Below are positions 17,807 through 25,430 of a stretch of 39,484 nucleotides of DNA, piece by piece; within the stretch, counting starts at the first letter, position 1; each line of letters begins with the position of its first letter. The notes beneath the pieces were generated by a model. It did no database searches. It was not told where the DNA came from and worked only from the letters and a program-made list of their open reading frames with translations. The position numbers and the translations under genes were made by a program. Origin of the DNA: Bacteroidota bacterium (GTDB taxonomy: Bacteria > Bacteroidota > Bacteroidia > Bacteroidales > F082); NCBI GenBank assembly GCA_014382445.1, contig JACNJS010000031.1, positions 1 through 39,484 of the forward strand. Reading direction: 5' to 3'.

Positions 17807-17848
17807 CTGTGTAATGTACATTGTAAATCCCATATAGTACATTCGAAA

Positions 17849-17932
17849 GCCCAAGTGGCGGAATTGGTAGACGCGCTACATTCAGGGTGTAGTGACCGCA
17901 CGGTCGTGAAAGTTCGAGTCTTTTCTTGGGCA
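17849..17932 (+). tRNA. tRNA-Leu (anticodon CAG)
   Basis: The 84-base class II tRNA has acceptor GCCCAAG/CTTGGGC, anticodon stem CTACA/TGTAG with loop TTCAGGG (anticodon CAG), a long variable arm and a T arm with GTTCGAG. CCA is not encoded. It lies 42 bases after tRNA-Leu(GAG), and the similarity of the two suggests an old tandem duplication; they likely share one transcript. Confidence 0.95.
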
Positions 17933-17940
17933 CAAATATT

Positions 17941-17972
17941 AAGTCCTGTTGTATCCACTACGGGACTTTTTT
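17941..17972 (+). terminator. intrinsic terminator after the tRNA-Leu pair
   Basis: AAGTCCTG pairs with CGGGACTT (8 pairs including one G-U) around a 12-base loop and is followed by a run of T. Confidence 0.85.
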
Positions 17973-18059
17973 AATTCCTCTCTTTTTCTTTTCTAATAGA
18001 ATTTATTGATCTTTTATTGTGATTTTGCCTACCTTAGCAAAATACTAAAAATTTCTGCT

Positions 18060-19730
18060 ATGAAAAAAGAATCGCTTATTACACTAGCTGTTAGTTTACT
18101 TTTTATCAATTTTCTCAGCATTCAATTTTCATGTAATAAAAGCGAAGAACCAAATATTAGTCCTGTAGGTCTTTCGGTCTCGTTTCCATTGTTAACCTAT
18201 TACCACAGTCAGTATTATTTACTAAAACATGATACACGATCAATAGAATTGGTATTTAGTAATGTACTGAACGATGAAACCGTTGCCGGGAATTTATTAT
18301 TTTTTGATAAATCGGGATCTCTTTCCACCAATTATGATTTGATTATTGACGGCAAACTAATTTTTATCCGTTTTCACGATGATTTTTTCTTAAACGATGG
18401 ATGGAAATATGACCTTCAAATATCCAAAGGATTGAGGTCGGTTGAGGGTTTTTCAGTTAGTGAAAACGAAATAATTGAGTTACGAACTACTGCTAAGCAT
18501 ATTTCTGACGGATTAGTTGTAAGCAAAACCGACACAACACAAAGAACCTTAATTGCATGCATTAGTGATATTCACTGCGGTGATCAGCGTGCAAATGATG
18601 GAAATTATTCATGGTTTGGAACAAATTCTGCTGCATTGGCTGATTATCTGGAATTTGTAAAAAATAATCAAAAGGTAAAGGAACTGGTAATTCTTGGCGA
18701 TCTGTTTGATGAATGGATGGTACCTTATTTTATTCAACCTTTTGATTCATCTGTAAATATTACAAGTTCAGGAGATTATTTTAAGGCAATCGCAAATTCA
18801 ACGGTTAACAAACCTGTGTTTGATAAATTTCGGGAAATTATTGCACAAGGTGAAATTGATGTAATATATGTGCCCGGTAATCACGATATGTTACTTACTC
18901 AAGAAGTTTTGGAAGAAATTATCCCCAATATAATATGGAAGAGCGATGTAACTGGATTAGGAAAATATTATCCTGTTGATGAAATTGTAATGGAACATGG
19001 TCATCGCTATGATTTTTTTAATTGCCCTCAGTCTTTGGTAAATAATGGGCATATTCTCCCGCCTGGATATTTTATTACCAGATTATACGCATCAGGTCTT
19101 TCAAATCGTCCGCGGAATACCAAGGAGACCGAAAATACAACTGGAGATTTTGAGTTTAATCTGGCTTGGAAAATAGCAACCGGATACACCATTTCACATT
19201 TTTCGATGATTGAAGATACGCTGTATCTGGACTCAAATAATGTGCTTATGACAGGTATTGATAATTACCCAACACCGTTTTCATTTAACGGAGCACGCAA
19301 CATGTACGATGTTAACATCGAAAATTTATGGACAAACACTCAGCAAATCAATAAAGTTCCGGTACCTTCAAGTGTATTTCTGGCTATTTTAAATGGCAAT
19401 TATCTTTATGGAGCTGCACTTTTCGAATATCTTACCGATTATCTTTCGTCAGATCAACCAAAGGTTGTTGCATTCGGTCATTCGCATGAACCAGATATCA
19501 AAGTTTTTCCGATGGAGGATTTTTATACGGGAATATATGCTAATTCGGGCTCGTGGCTTGATGCAGGTGAAAGCAAGTATAATGTCAGGACATTTTTAAT
19601 TATTAACCCTGCAATCTGGTCGGGGTCCGAATTGGATGTTGTTTCGTTATACCAGTATAATCTTGATAGTGATGGTCAGGGTAATACATATAAACCGGTG
19701 TTAATGAAAGAGGAAAGTATTAAGCATTAA
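18060..19730 (+). CDS. lipoprotein calcineurin-like metallophosphoesterase
   Basis: A 556-residue protein; ATG 18060 gives a lipoprotein signal peptide ending IQFSC (Cys25). An N-terminal Ig-like (SbsA/Big_5-type) domain at about 35-155 precedes a metallophosphoesterase domain. All metal-site motifs are present: CISDIHCGD, LGDLFDEW, VPGNHD, MEHGHRYD and FGHSHEPD. The motif set recalls UDP-2,3-diacylglucosamine hydrolases, but the lipid anchor puts the enzyme outside the cytoplasm, so a nucleotide, phospholipid or teichoic-like phosphodiester in the periplasm or on the surface is more likely. csaA starts 15 bases downstream and may be co-transcribed. Confidence 0.82.
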   Translation: MKKESLITLAVSLLFINFLSIQFSCNKSEEPNISPVGLSVSFPLLTYYHSQYYLLKHDTRSIELVFSNVLNDETVAGNLLFFDKSGSLSTNYDLIIDGKLIFIRFHDDFFLNDGWKYDLQISKGLRSVEGFSVSENEIIELRTTAKHISDGLVVSKTDTTQRTLIACISDIHCGDQRANDGNYSWFGTNSAALADYLEFVKNNQKVKELVILGDLFDEWMVPYFIQPFDSSVNITSSGDYFKAIANSTVNKPVFDKFREIIAQGEIDVIYVPGNHDMLLTQEVLEEIIPNIIWKSDVTGLGKYYPVDEIVMEHGHRYDFFNCPQSLVNNGHILPPGYFITRLYASGLSNRPRNTKETENTTGDFEFNLAWKIATGYTISHFSMIEDTLYLDSNNVLMTGIDNYPTPFSFNGARNMYDVNIENLWTNTQQINKVPVPSSVFLAILNGNYLYGAALFEYLTDYLSSDQPKVVAFGHSHEPDIKVFPMEDFYTGIYANSGSWLDAGESKYNVRTFLIINPAIWSGSELDVVSLYQYNLDSDGQGNTYKPVLMKEESIKH

Positions 19731-19745
19731 TTAGATTTGAATTAT

Positions 19746-20093
19746 ATGAAAGATATCAAGACGATTTCATGGAGCGATTTTGAGAAAGTAGTTATTTGCT
19801 CCGGAACAATAATAGATGTAAAAGATTTTCCGGAAGCCAGAAAACCGGCATACATAATAACTGTTGATTTTGGTGAAGACTTCGGAGTTAAGAAATCCAG
19901 TGCCCAAATCACCGATCTTTATTCAAAAGAAGATTTATTGAATAAACAAGTTATAGGTGTAATAAATTTTCCTGCCATGCAAATTGGCCCTGTTTTATCT
20001 GAATTTTTAATAACCGGATTAATACAAGAAGACGGAAGTGTAGTGTTGGCAATACCCGATAAACCTGTTAAAAACGGACTTAGGTTAGCATGA
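19746..20093 (+). CDS. csaA: CsaA-type tRNA-binding-domain protein
   Basis: A 115-residue protein made of one tRNA-binding OB fold, as in the C-terminal domain of MetRS and in Trbp111. ATG 19746 is preferred over the TTG at 19737. Landmarks are the F-x-K-V-x-[IV]-x-x-G-T-I-[IV] opening, the PEARKPAYIITVDFG segment with KKSSAQIT, the VINFPAMQIGPVLSEFLITG core and the terminal P-x-K-P-V-K-N-G-x-R-[LI]. CsaA proteins form dimers that bind tRNA and have been described as secretion-related chaperones in Bacillus. Length and motifs are complete. Confidence 0.92.
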   Translation: MKDIKTISWSDFEKVVICSGTIIDVKDFPEARKPAYIITVDFGEDFGVKKSSAQITDLYSKEDLLNKQVIGVINFPAMQIGPVLSEFLITGLIQEDGSVVLAIPDKPVKNGLRLA

Positions 20094-20335
20094 CGCACCA
20101 GCTATCCTAACCATACCAACTATCGCAAGATACTGTAGCGTAAGCCATTGCGGAGGGACTTGTGCCTAAATTTGCTTTGTTGAATTATATCACAAGTCCC
20201 TGCCCGCGATCCTGCGCTTCAGACTTGCGATAGTTTTGAGGCGATAGATTTGGGACTTGTGCTTAACTTGTTGTTGAATTAAAGCACAAGTCCTAACCCA
20301 CTGGCCTGCGCTTTAGACTCATGCTGGTTTTGCGT
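20094..20335. repeat. tandem pair of palindromic elements nested inside longer inverted repeats
   Basis: The entire gap between the converging csaA and msrA genes is built of inverted repeats. Hairpin 1: GGGACTTGTG (20155-20164) with CACAAGTCCC (20191-20200). It sits inside AACTATCGCAAG (20118-20129) with CTTGCGATAGTT (20224-20235). Hairpin 2: GGACTTGTGCTT (20253-20264) with AAGCACAAGTCC (20282-20293). Outermost: ACGCA plus CCAGC (20093-20102) with GCTGG and TGCGT (20323-20335). The two hairpins with their 3' flanks (CCTGCGCTT, AGACT, then GTTTTG) are imperfect direct copies about 97 bases apart. This looks like a REP/MITE-type element and could also terminate both genes. Confidence 0.8.
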
Positions 20336-20336
20336 A

Positions 20337-20978
20337 TTATTCCTTTTTCAGCTTATCAGCAAAAACCTTTTTAAACTTCTCAATTTTCGGAGTGATAACA
20401 AACGAGCAATATGAGTTTGCAGGATTATTCTCATAATAATCATTATGGTACTCCTCGGCAGGGTAAAATTTAACAAAAGGAACAATTTCGGTTACAATAG
20501 GATTTTCCCAAATGTTTGCCAATTCCAGAGCCGTCAGATATTCTCTTGCCAGAGTTTCCTGGTTTTCATCGTGAAAAAAAATAACCGACCTGTATTGAGT
20601 ACCCACATCGGCTCCCTGCCTGTTAAGGGTAGTTGGGTCATGTGTTTTCCAGAAAACTTCCAGCAATGTGCTAAACGAAACTATATCGGGGTTGTATGTA
20701 ATTTGAGAAACTTCGGCATGACCAGTTGTACCTGTAACAACATCTTTATAAGATGGATTCTTAGTCTTGCCTCCCGAAAAGCCGGGTTCAACTTTAATTA
20801 CTCCATCCAATCTGTTAAATATAGCCTCGCTACACCAAAAACATCCGGAACCGAATGTTGCTACAATTGTATTCATGTCATGTTCTTTTTTGTTTTTATT
20901 CTGAGAAAATAGTTGAGATGAAACGTTAATAAGTAGCAATGATAATGCGAATATTATTAACCATCTAATAGAATTCAT
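20337..20978 (-). CDS. msrA: peptide-methionine (S)-S-oxide reductase MsrA, exported form
   Basis: A 213-residue enzyme that reduces methionine-S-sulfoxide in proteins. The catalytic motif GSGCFWCSEAIF carries Cys46, and the family blocks GFSGGKTKNPSYKDVVTGTTGHAEV, GADVGTQYRS and AEEYHNDYY follow. A further Cys in NSYCSF near the C-terminus could act as resolving cysteine. Residues 1-26 form a signal peptide (hydrophobic 7-20, then SQLFSQ), so the mature enzyme should work in the periplasm. ATG 20978 is preferred over GTG 20981. A -7 box ends only 5 bases upstream of the ATG, suggesting an almost leaderless mRNA. Confidence 0.93.
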   Translation of the reverse strand: MNSIRWLIIFALSLLLINVSSQLFSQNKNKKEHDMNTIVATFGSGCFWCSEAIFNRLDGVIKVEPGFSGGKTKNPSYKDVVTGTTGHAEVSQITYNPDIVSFSTLLEVFWKTHDPTTLNRQGADVGTQYRSVIFFHDENQETLAREYLTALELANIWENPIVTEIVPFVKFYPAEEYHNDYYENNPANSYCSFVITPKIEKFKKVFADKLKKE

Positions 20979-20982
20979 CACG

Positions 20983-20990
20983 CAAATTTA
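20983..20990 (-). promoter_or_regulatory. Bacteroidota -7 box (TAAATTTG) almost touching the msrA start
   Basis: Minus-strand TAAATTTG fits TAnnTTTG and lies 4 bases upstream of the ATG. If used, transcription would begin at or near the start codon. Confidence 0.35.
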
Positions 20991-21009
20991 ACATAGTTGA
21001 AAAATATGA

Positions 21010-21594
21010 CTAAAGCAGGATTAATTTCTTACCATGAATTAATTCCTCTAACTCGGGAGAAGGCCCAAGGAATTTATCTCTAAAACCATTCATTTCATCA
21101 GTTGTTTTATCCGATAGCAGCTCAGCCATTTGTTTCATTGTATATTCACCAATAATAATAGGGGGAGTGTTCATTACTAACTTCGAACCTTTAAACTGCG
21201 CTACAATCTGATATTCTTTCATCTTGTTTATCTCCCCGCCACTAAAAAAGCATCTTGATAACCAGCTATCCATATCAAAGTTCAATATATCTATTGCAAT
21301 TGGCTCTCTGCTTTTTTCCGATATCATTTTATTATAATAACCCTGAAGGTTATGTATCGATTCCTCCGACATCGATTTTTGCATCTTTACATGACAATCA
21401 TTACATATAGCAAACTCATAAATAGTTGATGAAAAATCATGACCTTCATAATTCTTCAGGGCTTTTTCAACAACATATGAAACATCGTTAGCTAACAAAT
21501 ATTTTCCACAAATATTACAATTTTCAAACGGCTCATCTGTAACATCAGAAAAGAAACGTTGTGGGATATCGATGTTAAATTCTTTTTGATTCAT
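21010..21594 (-). CDS. unknown protein with CxxC and CxxCH metal-binding motifs
   Basis: A 194-residue soluble protein of no family I recognise. The N-terminal third holds two Cys pairs, C26-x2-C29 (in CNICGKYL) and C64-x2-C67-H68 (in CNDCHVKM), most likely one zinc-binding ribbon or treble-clef-like unit. The remainder is helical (about 72-105) and then mixed, with FSGGEINKMKEYQIVAQFKGSKL followed by a PPIIIGEYTMKQMAELLSDKT segment. It has no signal peptide, so the CxxCH is unlikely to be a haem site. Own promoter-like box TAAATTTG 59 bases upstream. It lies between msrA and the DUF3127 gene and is transcribed away from the latter. Confidence 0.6.
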   Translation of the reverse strand: MNQKEFNIDIPQRFFSDVTDEPFENCNICGKYLLANDVSYVVEKALKNYEGHDFSSTIYEFAICNDCHVKMQKSMSEESIHNLQGYYNKMISEKSREPIAIDILNFDMDSWLSRCFFSGGEINKMKEYQIVAQFKGSKLVMNTPPIIIGEYTMKQMAELLSDKTTDEMNGFRDKFLGPSPELEELIHGKKLILL

Positions 21595-21652
21595 TGCTTG
21601 TAACAGAAAGATAAAATAGCAGATTGACTGAAAAATAACCCCTCCAAAAAGG

Positions 21653-21660
21653 CAAATTTA
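21653..21660 (-). promoter_or_regulatory. Bacteroidota -7 box (TAAATTTG) for the CxxC-protein gene
   Basis: Minus-strand TAAATTTG, fitting TAnnTTTG, 58 bases upstream of the ATG at 21594. Confidence 0.4.
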
Positions 21661-21770
21661 AAATAATATTCATTAACCTCAAACTAATCAAACAGATTAA
21701 AAAACTTGTAACTAGTCAGTGTGTCATAATAGTTGGTATTGTACTCAATGTGAGTGATATAGTTTATGTA

Positions 21771-21804
21771 ACCGCAAAGTTCGCAATGTAAACCGCAAAG
21801 TTCG
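21771..21804. repeat. two direct copies of ACCGCAAAGTTCG, 21 bases apart
   Basis: ACCGCAAAGTTCG occurs at 21771-21783 and again at 21792-21804. The 21-base period is two helical turns, which would place bound proteins on the same DNA face. It lies about 120 bases upstream of the DUF3127 promoter box. Confidence 0.6.
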
Positions 21805-21925
21805 GAAAGAATACATAATTAACAACTTGGTGTTCACTGCGGTAGAATTTATCCGCAATAAAAATGTAAACACGTTAAAACACTGATTAGTTACAAAAAC
21901 TTTATTACGGTTTGGTTAAAAACAT

Positions 21926-21933
21926 TAATTTTG
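21926..21933 (+). promoter_or_regulatory. Bacteroidota -7 box (TAATTTTG) for the DUF3127 gene
   Basis: TAATTTTG fits TAnnTTTG and lies 24 bases upstream of the ATG at 21958. Confidence 0.5.
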
Positions 21934-21957
21934 ATTTTTTAAATAACAATTTCAATT

Positions 21958-22308
21958 ATGAGCTCACAAGTAAAGGGAAAACTTATTCAAAAACTACCCA
22001 TTGAAACCGGTGAAGGTAAAAATGGCAAATGGGAGAAACAACAGTTTATTATTGAAACTGATGAGCAATTTCCAAAGAAGATTTGCATTGTGTTATGGGG
22101 CGATAAAGTACCGATGCTTGAAAAAGTAACTGAAGGTGATATTCTTAACGTATCAATTAATATTGAATCGAGGGAATTTAATTCAAAATGGTATACGGAT
22201 TTAAGGGCCTGGAGAATTGAAAAAGATGAAGACGAAGGAAGCCAGGCATCGATACCTCTCGAGCCACCGACCGACCTTGGTCTTCCGGATGATGACCTTC
22301 CTTTTTAG
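21958..22308 (+). CDS. DUF3127 protein (OB-fold-like, possible ssDNA-binding)
   Basis: A 116-residue protein matching DUF3127: G-K-L-I-Q-K-L-P opening, GKWEKQQFIIET, KKICIVLWGD, an EGDILNVSINIESRE strand pair and WYTDLRAWRIE. The strand order fits a small OB fold. The last 20 residues are proline-rich and end DDDLPF, resembling the acidic hydrophobic-tipped tail that single-stranded DNA-binding proteins use to recruit repair enzymes. Members of the family occur widely in Bacteroidota; a role in DNA or nucleic-acid binding is inferred, not shown. It stands apart from the EamA gene by 51 bases and may be co-transcribed with it. Confidence 0.82.
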   Translation: MSSQVKGKLIQKLPIETGEGKNGKWEKQQFIIETDEQFPKKICIVLWGDKVPMLEKVTEGDILNVSINIESREFNSKWYTDLRAWRIEKDEDEGSQASIPLEPPTDLGLPDDDLPF

Positions 22309-22359
22309 CATAATACGGGGTTAATACAAACTAAGTATTCCATATTTCAACATCTTAAA

Positions 22360-23253
22360 ATGTCAAAAAAGTTAATGTTTGCCCACATAGCAGTTCTAGG
22401 GGCAAATGTTATATATGGTATTAACTATGTTGTTGCAAAAGGGATAATGCCCGACTTTTTGGAACCACGGGCAATAATTTTTTTACGCGTAACCGGAGCT
22501 GCAATTATATTTTGGATGGTGGGAGTTTTTTTTCCAAAGGAAAAAGTAGCCCCCAAGGATTTATTGAAATTAATGTATATATCATTTTTTGGAATTGCAT
22601 TAAACCAGGTAATGTTTTTTGAAGGGCTAAACTTAACAACTCCAATTAACGCTTCCATAATTATGGTTAGTGTTCCGATAATTGTTCTGATATTTTCACA
22701 TATTATAATTGGTGATAAATTAACTGTTAACCGAGTAATTGGAATTACACTGGGTTTTACGGGAGCTGCATATCTGATATTGCAAAGCGGCAATTTCGTT
22801 TTAACGGCTAATACTTTTACCGGAAACTTATTTATACTGGTTAACGCAACTTCTTATGGTCTCTTTCTTGTGCTTGTAAAACCCTTGATGGCGAAATACA
22901 GCCCCATTACTATAATGAAATGGGTATTTTTATTTGGGGTTTTTTATGTTACGCCGGTGTCATTAAATCTGGTACTCAAAGCTGATTACACAGCAATTCC
23001 AGCAACCATTTGGTTTTCAATTGGTTTTGTGGTTTTGTTTACAACTGTTCTGGCATATTTGTTAAATAATTTTTCGCTTAGTACCATAAGTCCCACAGTT
23101 AACAGTACCTATATTTATTCGCAACCGATACTTACTTCAATAATTGCACTGTCGGCAGGAAAGGATAGTTTGTCGTATAACGAAGTTATTGCAGCAGCGC
23201 TTATATTTACAGGTTTTTATTTTGTAAATTTTAAGAAGAAGTGGTTATTTTGA
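22360..23253 (+). CDS. EamA/DMT-family transporter
   Basis: A 297-residue inner-membrane protein with ten predicted helices in two EamA repeats. The first repeat runs from about 6 to 140 (NVIYGINYVVAKG near the start, then the LNQVMFFEGLNLTTPINASIIM segment). The second runs from about 155 to 290 (LVLVKPLMAKYSP, then SPTVNSTYIYSQPILTSIIAL). EamA proteins export metabolites such as amino acids or purines, or act as sugar/nucleotide-sugar carriers; the substrate cannot be read from sequence. Length is typical. An imperfect GAGGTTAA/TTAACCTC inverted repeat lies between this gene and kdsA. Confidence 0.85.
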   Translation: MSKKLMFAHIAVLGANVIYGINYVVAKGIMPDFLEPRAIIFLRVTGAAIIFWMVGVFFPKEKVAPKDLLKLMYISFFGIALNQVMFFEGLNLTTPINASIIMVSVPIIVLIFSHIIIGDKLTVNRVIGITLGFTGAAYLILQSGNFVLTANTFTGNLFILVNATSYGLFLVLVKPLMAKYSPITIMKWVFLFGVFYVTPVSLNLVLKADYTAIPATIWFSIGFVVLFTTVLAYLLNNFSLSTISPTVNSTYIYSQPILTSIIALSAGKDSLSYNEVIAAALIFTGFYFVNFKKKWLF

Positions 23254-23355
23254 AGTTGAGGGTGAAGCTGAGGTTAAGTTAAGATGTGATGAGTAACAAG
23301 ATTGGAAGTTCTCAAACTCAACCGTGATTTTAACCTCAATGTTGATTCTTTTACA

Positions 23356-23363
23356 TATTTTTG
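23356..23363 (+). promoter_or_regulatory. Bacteroidota -7 box (TATTTTTG) for kdsA
   Basis: TATTTTTG fits TAnnTTTG and ends 17 bases before ATG 23381. It supports that ATG over the in-frame ATG at 23339, which would lie upstream of the predicted transcript start. Confidence 0.5.
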
Positions 23364-23380
23364 AAAATCAAACTAATGTT

Positions 23381-24199
23381 ATGCTTCCTAAAATCGAAAA
23401 GTTAAGACATTCCGGTTCAGATAATTTTTTCCTGCTTGCCGGACCATGCGTAATAGAAGATGAAACAATGGCATTTCCCATTGTAGAACATATTATTGAA
23501 ATTACTGAAAAACTTAAAATCCCAACAATATTTAAAGCGTCATTCAAAAAGGCAAACCGATCACGGATCGATTCATTTACAGGAATAGGTGACGAAAAAG
23601 CATTAAAAATATTAGGTGATATTTCTAAGAGATATAATATTCCGGTTGTTACCGATATTCATACTATCGAAGATGCTAAGCGGGCGGCTCAATATGTTGA
23701 TGTTCTGCAAATACCGGCTTTTTTATGCCGACAAACCGATCTTCTTATCGCCGCCGGTGAAACCGGAAGATATGTAAACATTAAAAAGGGACAGTTTTTA
23801 TCAGGTAATTCAATGAAGTATGCTGTTGATAAGGTAGTTAGTGTTGGAAACAAAAACGTTATGCTTACCGAACGCGGTTCCATGTTTGGCTATGGTGATT
23901 TGGTGGTTGATTATAGAAATATTGTTGAAATGCAAAAGTTGAATGTACCTGTAATACTTGATATTACTCATTCGTTGCAGCAACCAAACGCATCAAAAGG
24001 TATCACCGGAGGTCAGCCTGATTTAATAGTAACAATAGCAAAAGCAGGGATAGCGATTGGTGTTGATGGAATATTTTTGGAAACCCACCCAAATCCGAAA
24101 AATGCAAAATCGGACGGCGCAAATATGCTTAGACTGGACTTGCTTGAAAACTTACTTCTTAAGTTAACCTTGTTGAGAAAAGCTGTGAATAATCTATAA
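23381..24199 (+). CDS. kdsA: 3-deoxy-8-phosphooctulonate (Kdo8P) synthase, metal-dependent class
   Basis: A 272-residue cytoplasmic enzyme that condenses phosphoenolpyruvate with arabinose 5-phosphate in Kdo synthesis for lipopolysaccharide. Motifs: AGPCVIED, KASFKKANRSRIDSFTG, LCRQTDLL, KGQFLSG, ERGSMFGYGDLVVD, DITHSLQQP and FLETHPNPKNAKSDGANM. The Cys in AGPC (Cys23), together with the later His, Glu and Asp of the last two motifs, matches the divalent-metal site of class II KdsA (as in Aquifex). The E. coli-type enzyme has Asn there. ATG 23381 is chosen by family alignment and promoter position. It converges with the DUF4831 gene. Confidence 0.94.
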   Translation: MLPKIEKLRHSGSDNFFLLAGPCVIEDETMAFPIVEHIIEITEKLKIPTIFKASFKKANRSRIDSFTGIGDEKALKILGDISKRYNIPVVTDIHTIEDAKRAAQYVDVLQIPAFLCRQTDLLIAAGETGRYVNIKKGQFLSGNSMKYAVDKVVSVGNKNVMLTERGSMFGYGDLVVDYRNIVEMQKLNVPVILDITHSLQQPNASKGITGGQPDLIVTIAKAGIAIGVDGIFLETHPNPKNAKSDGANMLRLDLLENLLLKLTLLRKAVNNL

Positions 24200-24219
24200 T
24201 TAGAAATTAAAACATCTTT

Positions 24220-25338
24220 TTACTCTCGTATAATCGTTATCAGGTTTCCCGTGTTTTCATCAAATTGCAACTTTGCATTACTTAAAGGAACTGATGAAAC
24301 AGTCCCCAACTGGTTTATTACAAATCGACCGGTATAAAAATCTTTGTTATCTGAACTTATACTAACATCAGCAGAGGCAGGAATACGATAGTAAATGCTA
24401 TTTTGCTTAGATGTAGGTACATCCGGTAGCATATCAGCTGTTTTATCAGGCATAATTCTTATTACAACCAACTTGCCATCATTAAACTTCAAAAGTTCAC
24501 CACCCTTTTTATTTTTTTCAGGAACAAAATAGAAGGTCTGTTTTTCAATGGTTTTTAACTCCCTGCCAAGAAACAACTCAAGATATTGCTCTTCCAGCTT
24601 CTTCAATCGATTGTCCATGTAAATTATACTCGAACCATAATTAACTTCCTGATAACCTGATAACAGATGATATCTGCTTTCTCTTATTTTTTCAATTTGC
24701 AGTGCTGCATCCCTTGCTTTGTCATCCATGTTTTTGTCAACCCACGATGTACTAAACAAAAACCGGTTAATTGTTAGAGTGTCGATATTTATTGTGCGTA
24801 TAATTGTATCAATCTTTTTTTGCTTGTTATATTGCGACATGTACGGAAAACCTTTTTCACCCTTAGGGAAAATAAGCACCTGGTCCGTAGTTATATCTGA
24901 AGTTTGGGTTGCGATAGGTAGTTCAGTATTATATGCTAATAATCCACCAATGTTGGATAGGCTAAACCATGTCTTTTTTTCGTCTTTAGCTCTTTCTGCC
25001 GGATATTGCACAAAGTAAAGTTGTCCGGGGTCGGATTCCTGAAAAGATGATATATTAACATCTACTAGATTATATTCTGTTTTATCTGCCGAAATATAGT
25101 CCGTTACACCGAGATAATCATCTGCATATTGCGACAGGGGACCCTTGAGTTTTTGAATATTTTCGTAAACAACATCAATTTTCAATACGGTTTGTGGCAG
25201 TGAATAAACAAAACCTTCAAGTGATGAGTTTATATTCTTATCATTAATTTTAGTAATTGTAATCTGGCTATAGCTTTGACAAGTAATTGTTGTTAATAAA
25301 ACAATTATAGCAATCAGGCGAATATTTAGATTTTTCAT
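24220..25338 (-). CDS. DUF4831 family exported protein
   Basis: A 372-residue protein; ATG 25338 directly precedes a signal peptide (hydrophobic 5-17, ending SYSQ). It matches DUF4831, a Bacteroidota family: EGFVYSLPQTVLKIDVVYE, GPLSQYADDYLGV, then the mid-region KKIDTIIRTINIDTL and a C-terminal stretch with YYRIPASADVSI. The protein is mostly beta-strand and should be periplasmic or outer-membrane associated. A Cys in the signal region (TITCQS) is not a good lipobox. Function unknown. A TATATTTG box 72 bases upstream gives it its own possible promoter after glnN. Confidence 0.8.
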   Translation of the reverse strand: MKNLNIRLIAIIVLLTTITCQSYSQITITKINDKNINSSLEGFVYSLPQTVLKIDVVYENIQKLKGPLSQYADDYLGVTDYISADKTEYNLVDVNISSFQESDPGQLYFVQYPAERAKDEKKTWFSLSNIGGLLAYNTELPIATQTSDITTDQVLIFPKGEKGFPYMSQYNKQKKIDTIIRTINIDTLTINRFLFSTSWVDKNMDDKARDAALQIEKIRESRYHLLSGYQEVNYGSSIIYMDNRLKKLEEQYLELFLGRELKTIEKQTFYFVPEKNKKGGELLKFNDGKLVVIRIMPDKTADMLPDVPTSKQNSIYYRIPASADVSISSDNKDFYTGRFVINQLGTVSSVPLSNAKLQFDENTGNLITIIRE

Positions 25339-25409
25339 TGTTTGAAAATTTATGTTTATTTTATGATTCAACATAATTGTGTTATATCATTTTTAACTCT
25401 TTCAAAGAA

Positions 25410-25417
25410 CAAATATA
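25410..25417 (-). promoter_or_regulatory. Bacteroidota -7 box (TATATTTG) for the DUF4831 gene
   Basis: Minus-strand TATATTTG fits TAnnTTTG in the gap between glnN and the DUF4831 gene, 71 bases before its ATG. Confidence 0.4.
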
Positions 25418-25430
25418 ATACTTCTTAGGC

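Larger units (their letters stand above)
21595..21957. other. 363-base divergent intergenic region
   Basis: No gene is seen. The gap separates the CxxC-protein gene (minus) from the DUF3127 gene (plus). It holds a promoter-like box for each gene (21653-21660 and 21926-21933), a pair of 13-base direct repeats (21771-21783 and 21792-21804) and a short TGCGG/CCGCA inverted repeat at about 21838-21857. Confidence 0.6.

Noticed and set aside
17659-17958. Minus-strand frames of 77-99 codons over the tRNA pair
   Set aside because: They are antisense translations of two tRNA-Leu genes, a known source of false proteins.
21010-21594. Cytochrome c-type haem site from the CxxCH motif
   Set aside because: No signal peptide, and a second CxxC nearby fits zinc binding better.
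21771-21804. CRISPR-like repeats
   Set aside because: Only two 13-base copies with an 8-base spacer and no cas genes; too short for a CRISPR array.
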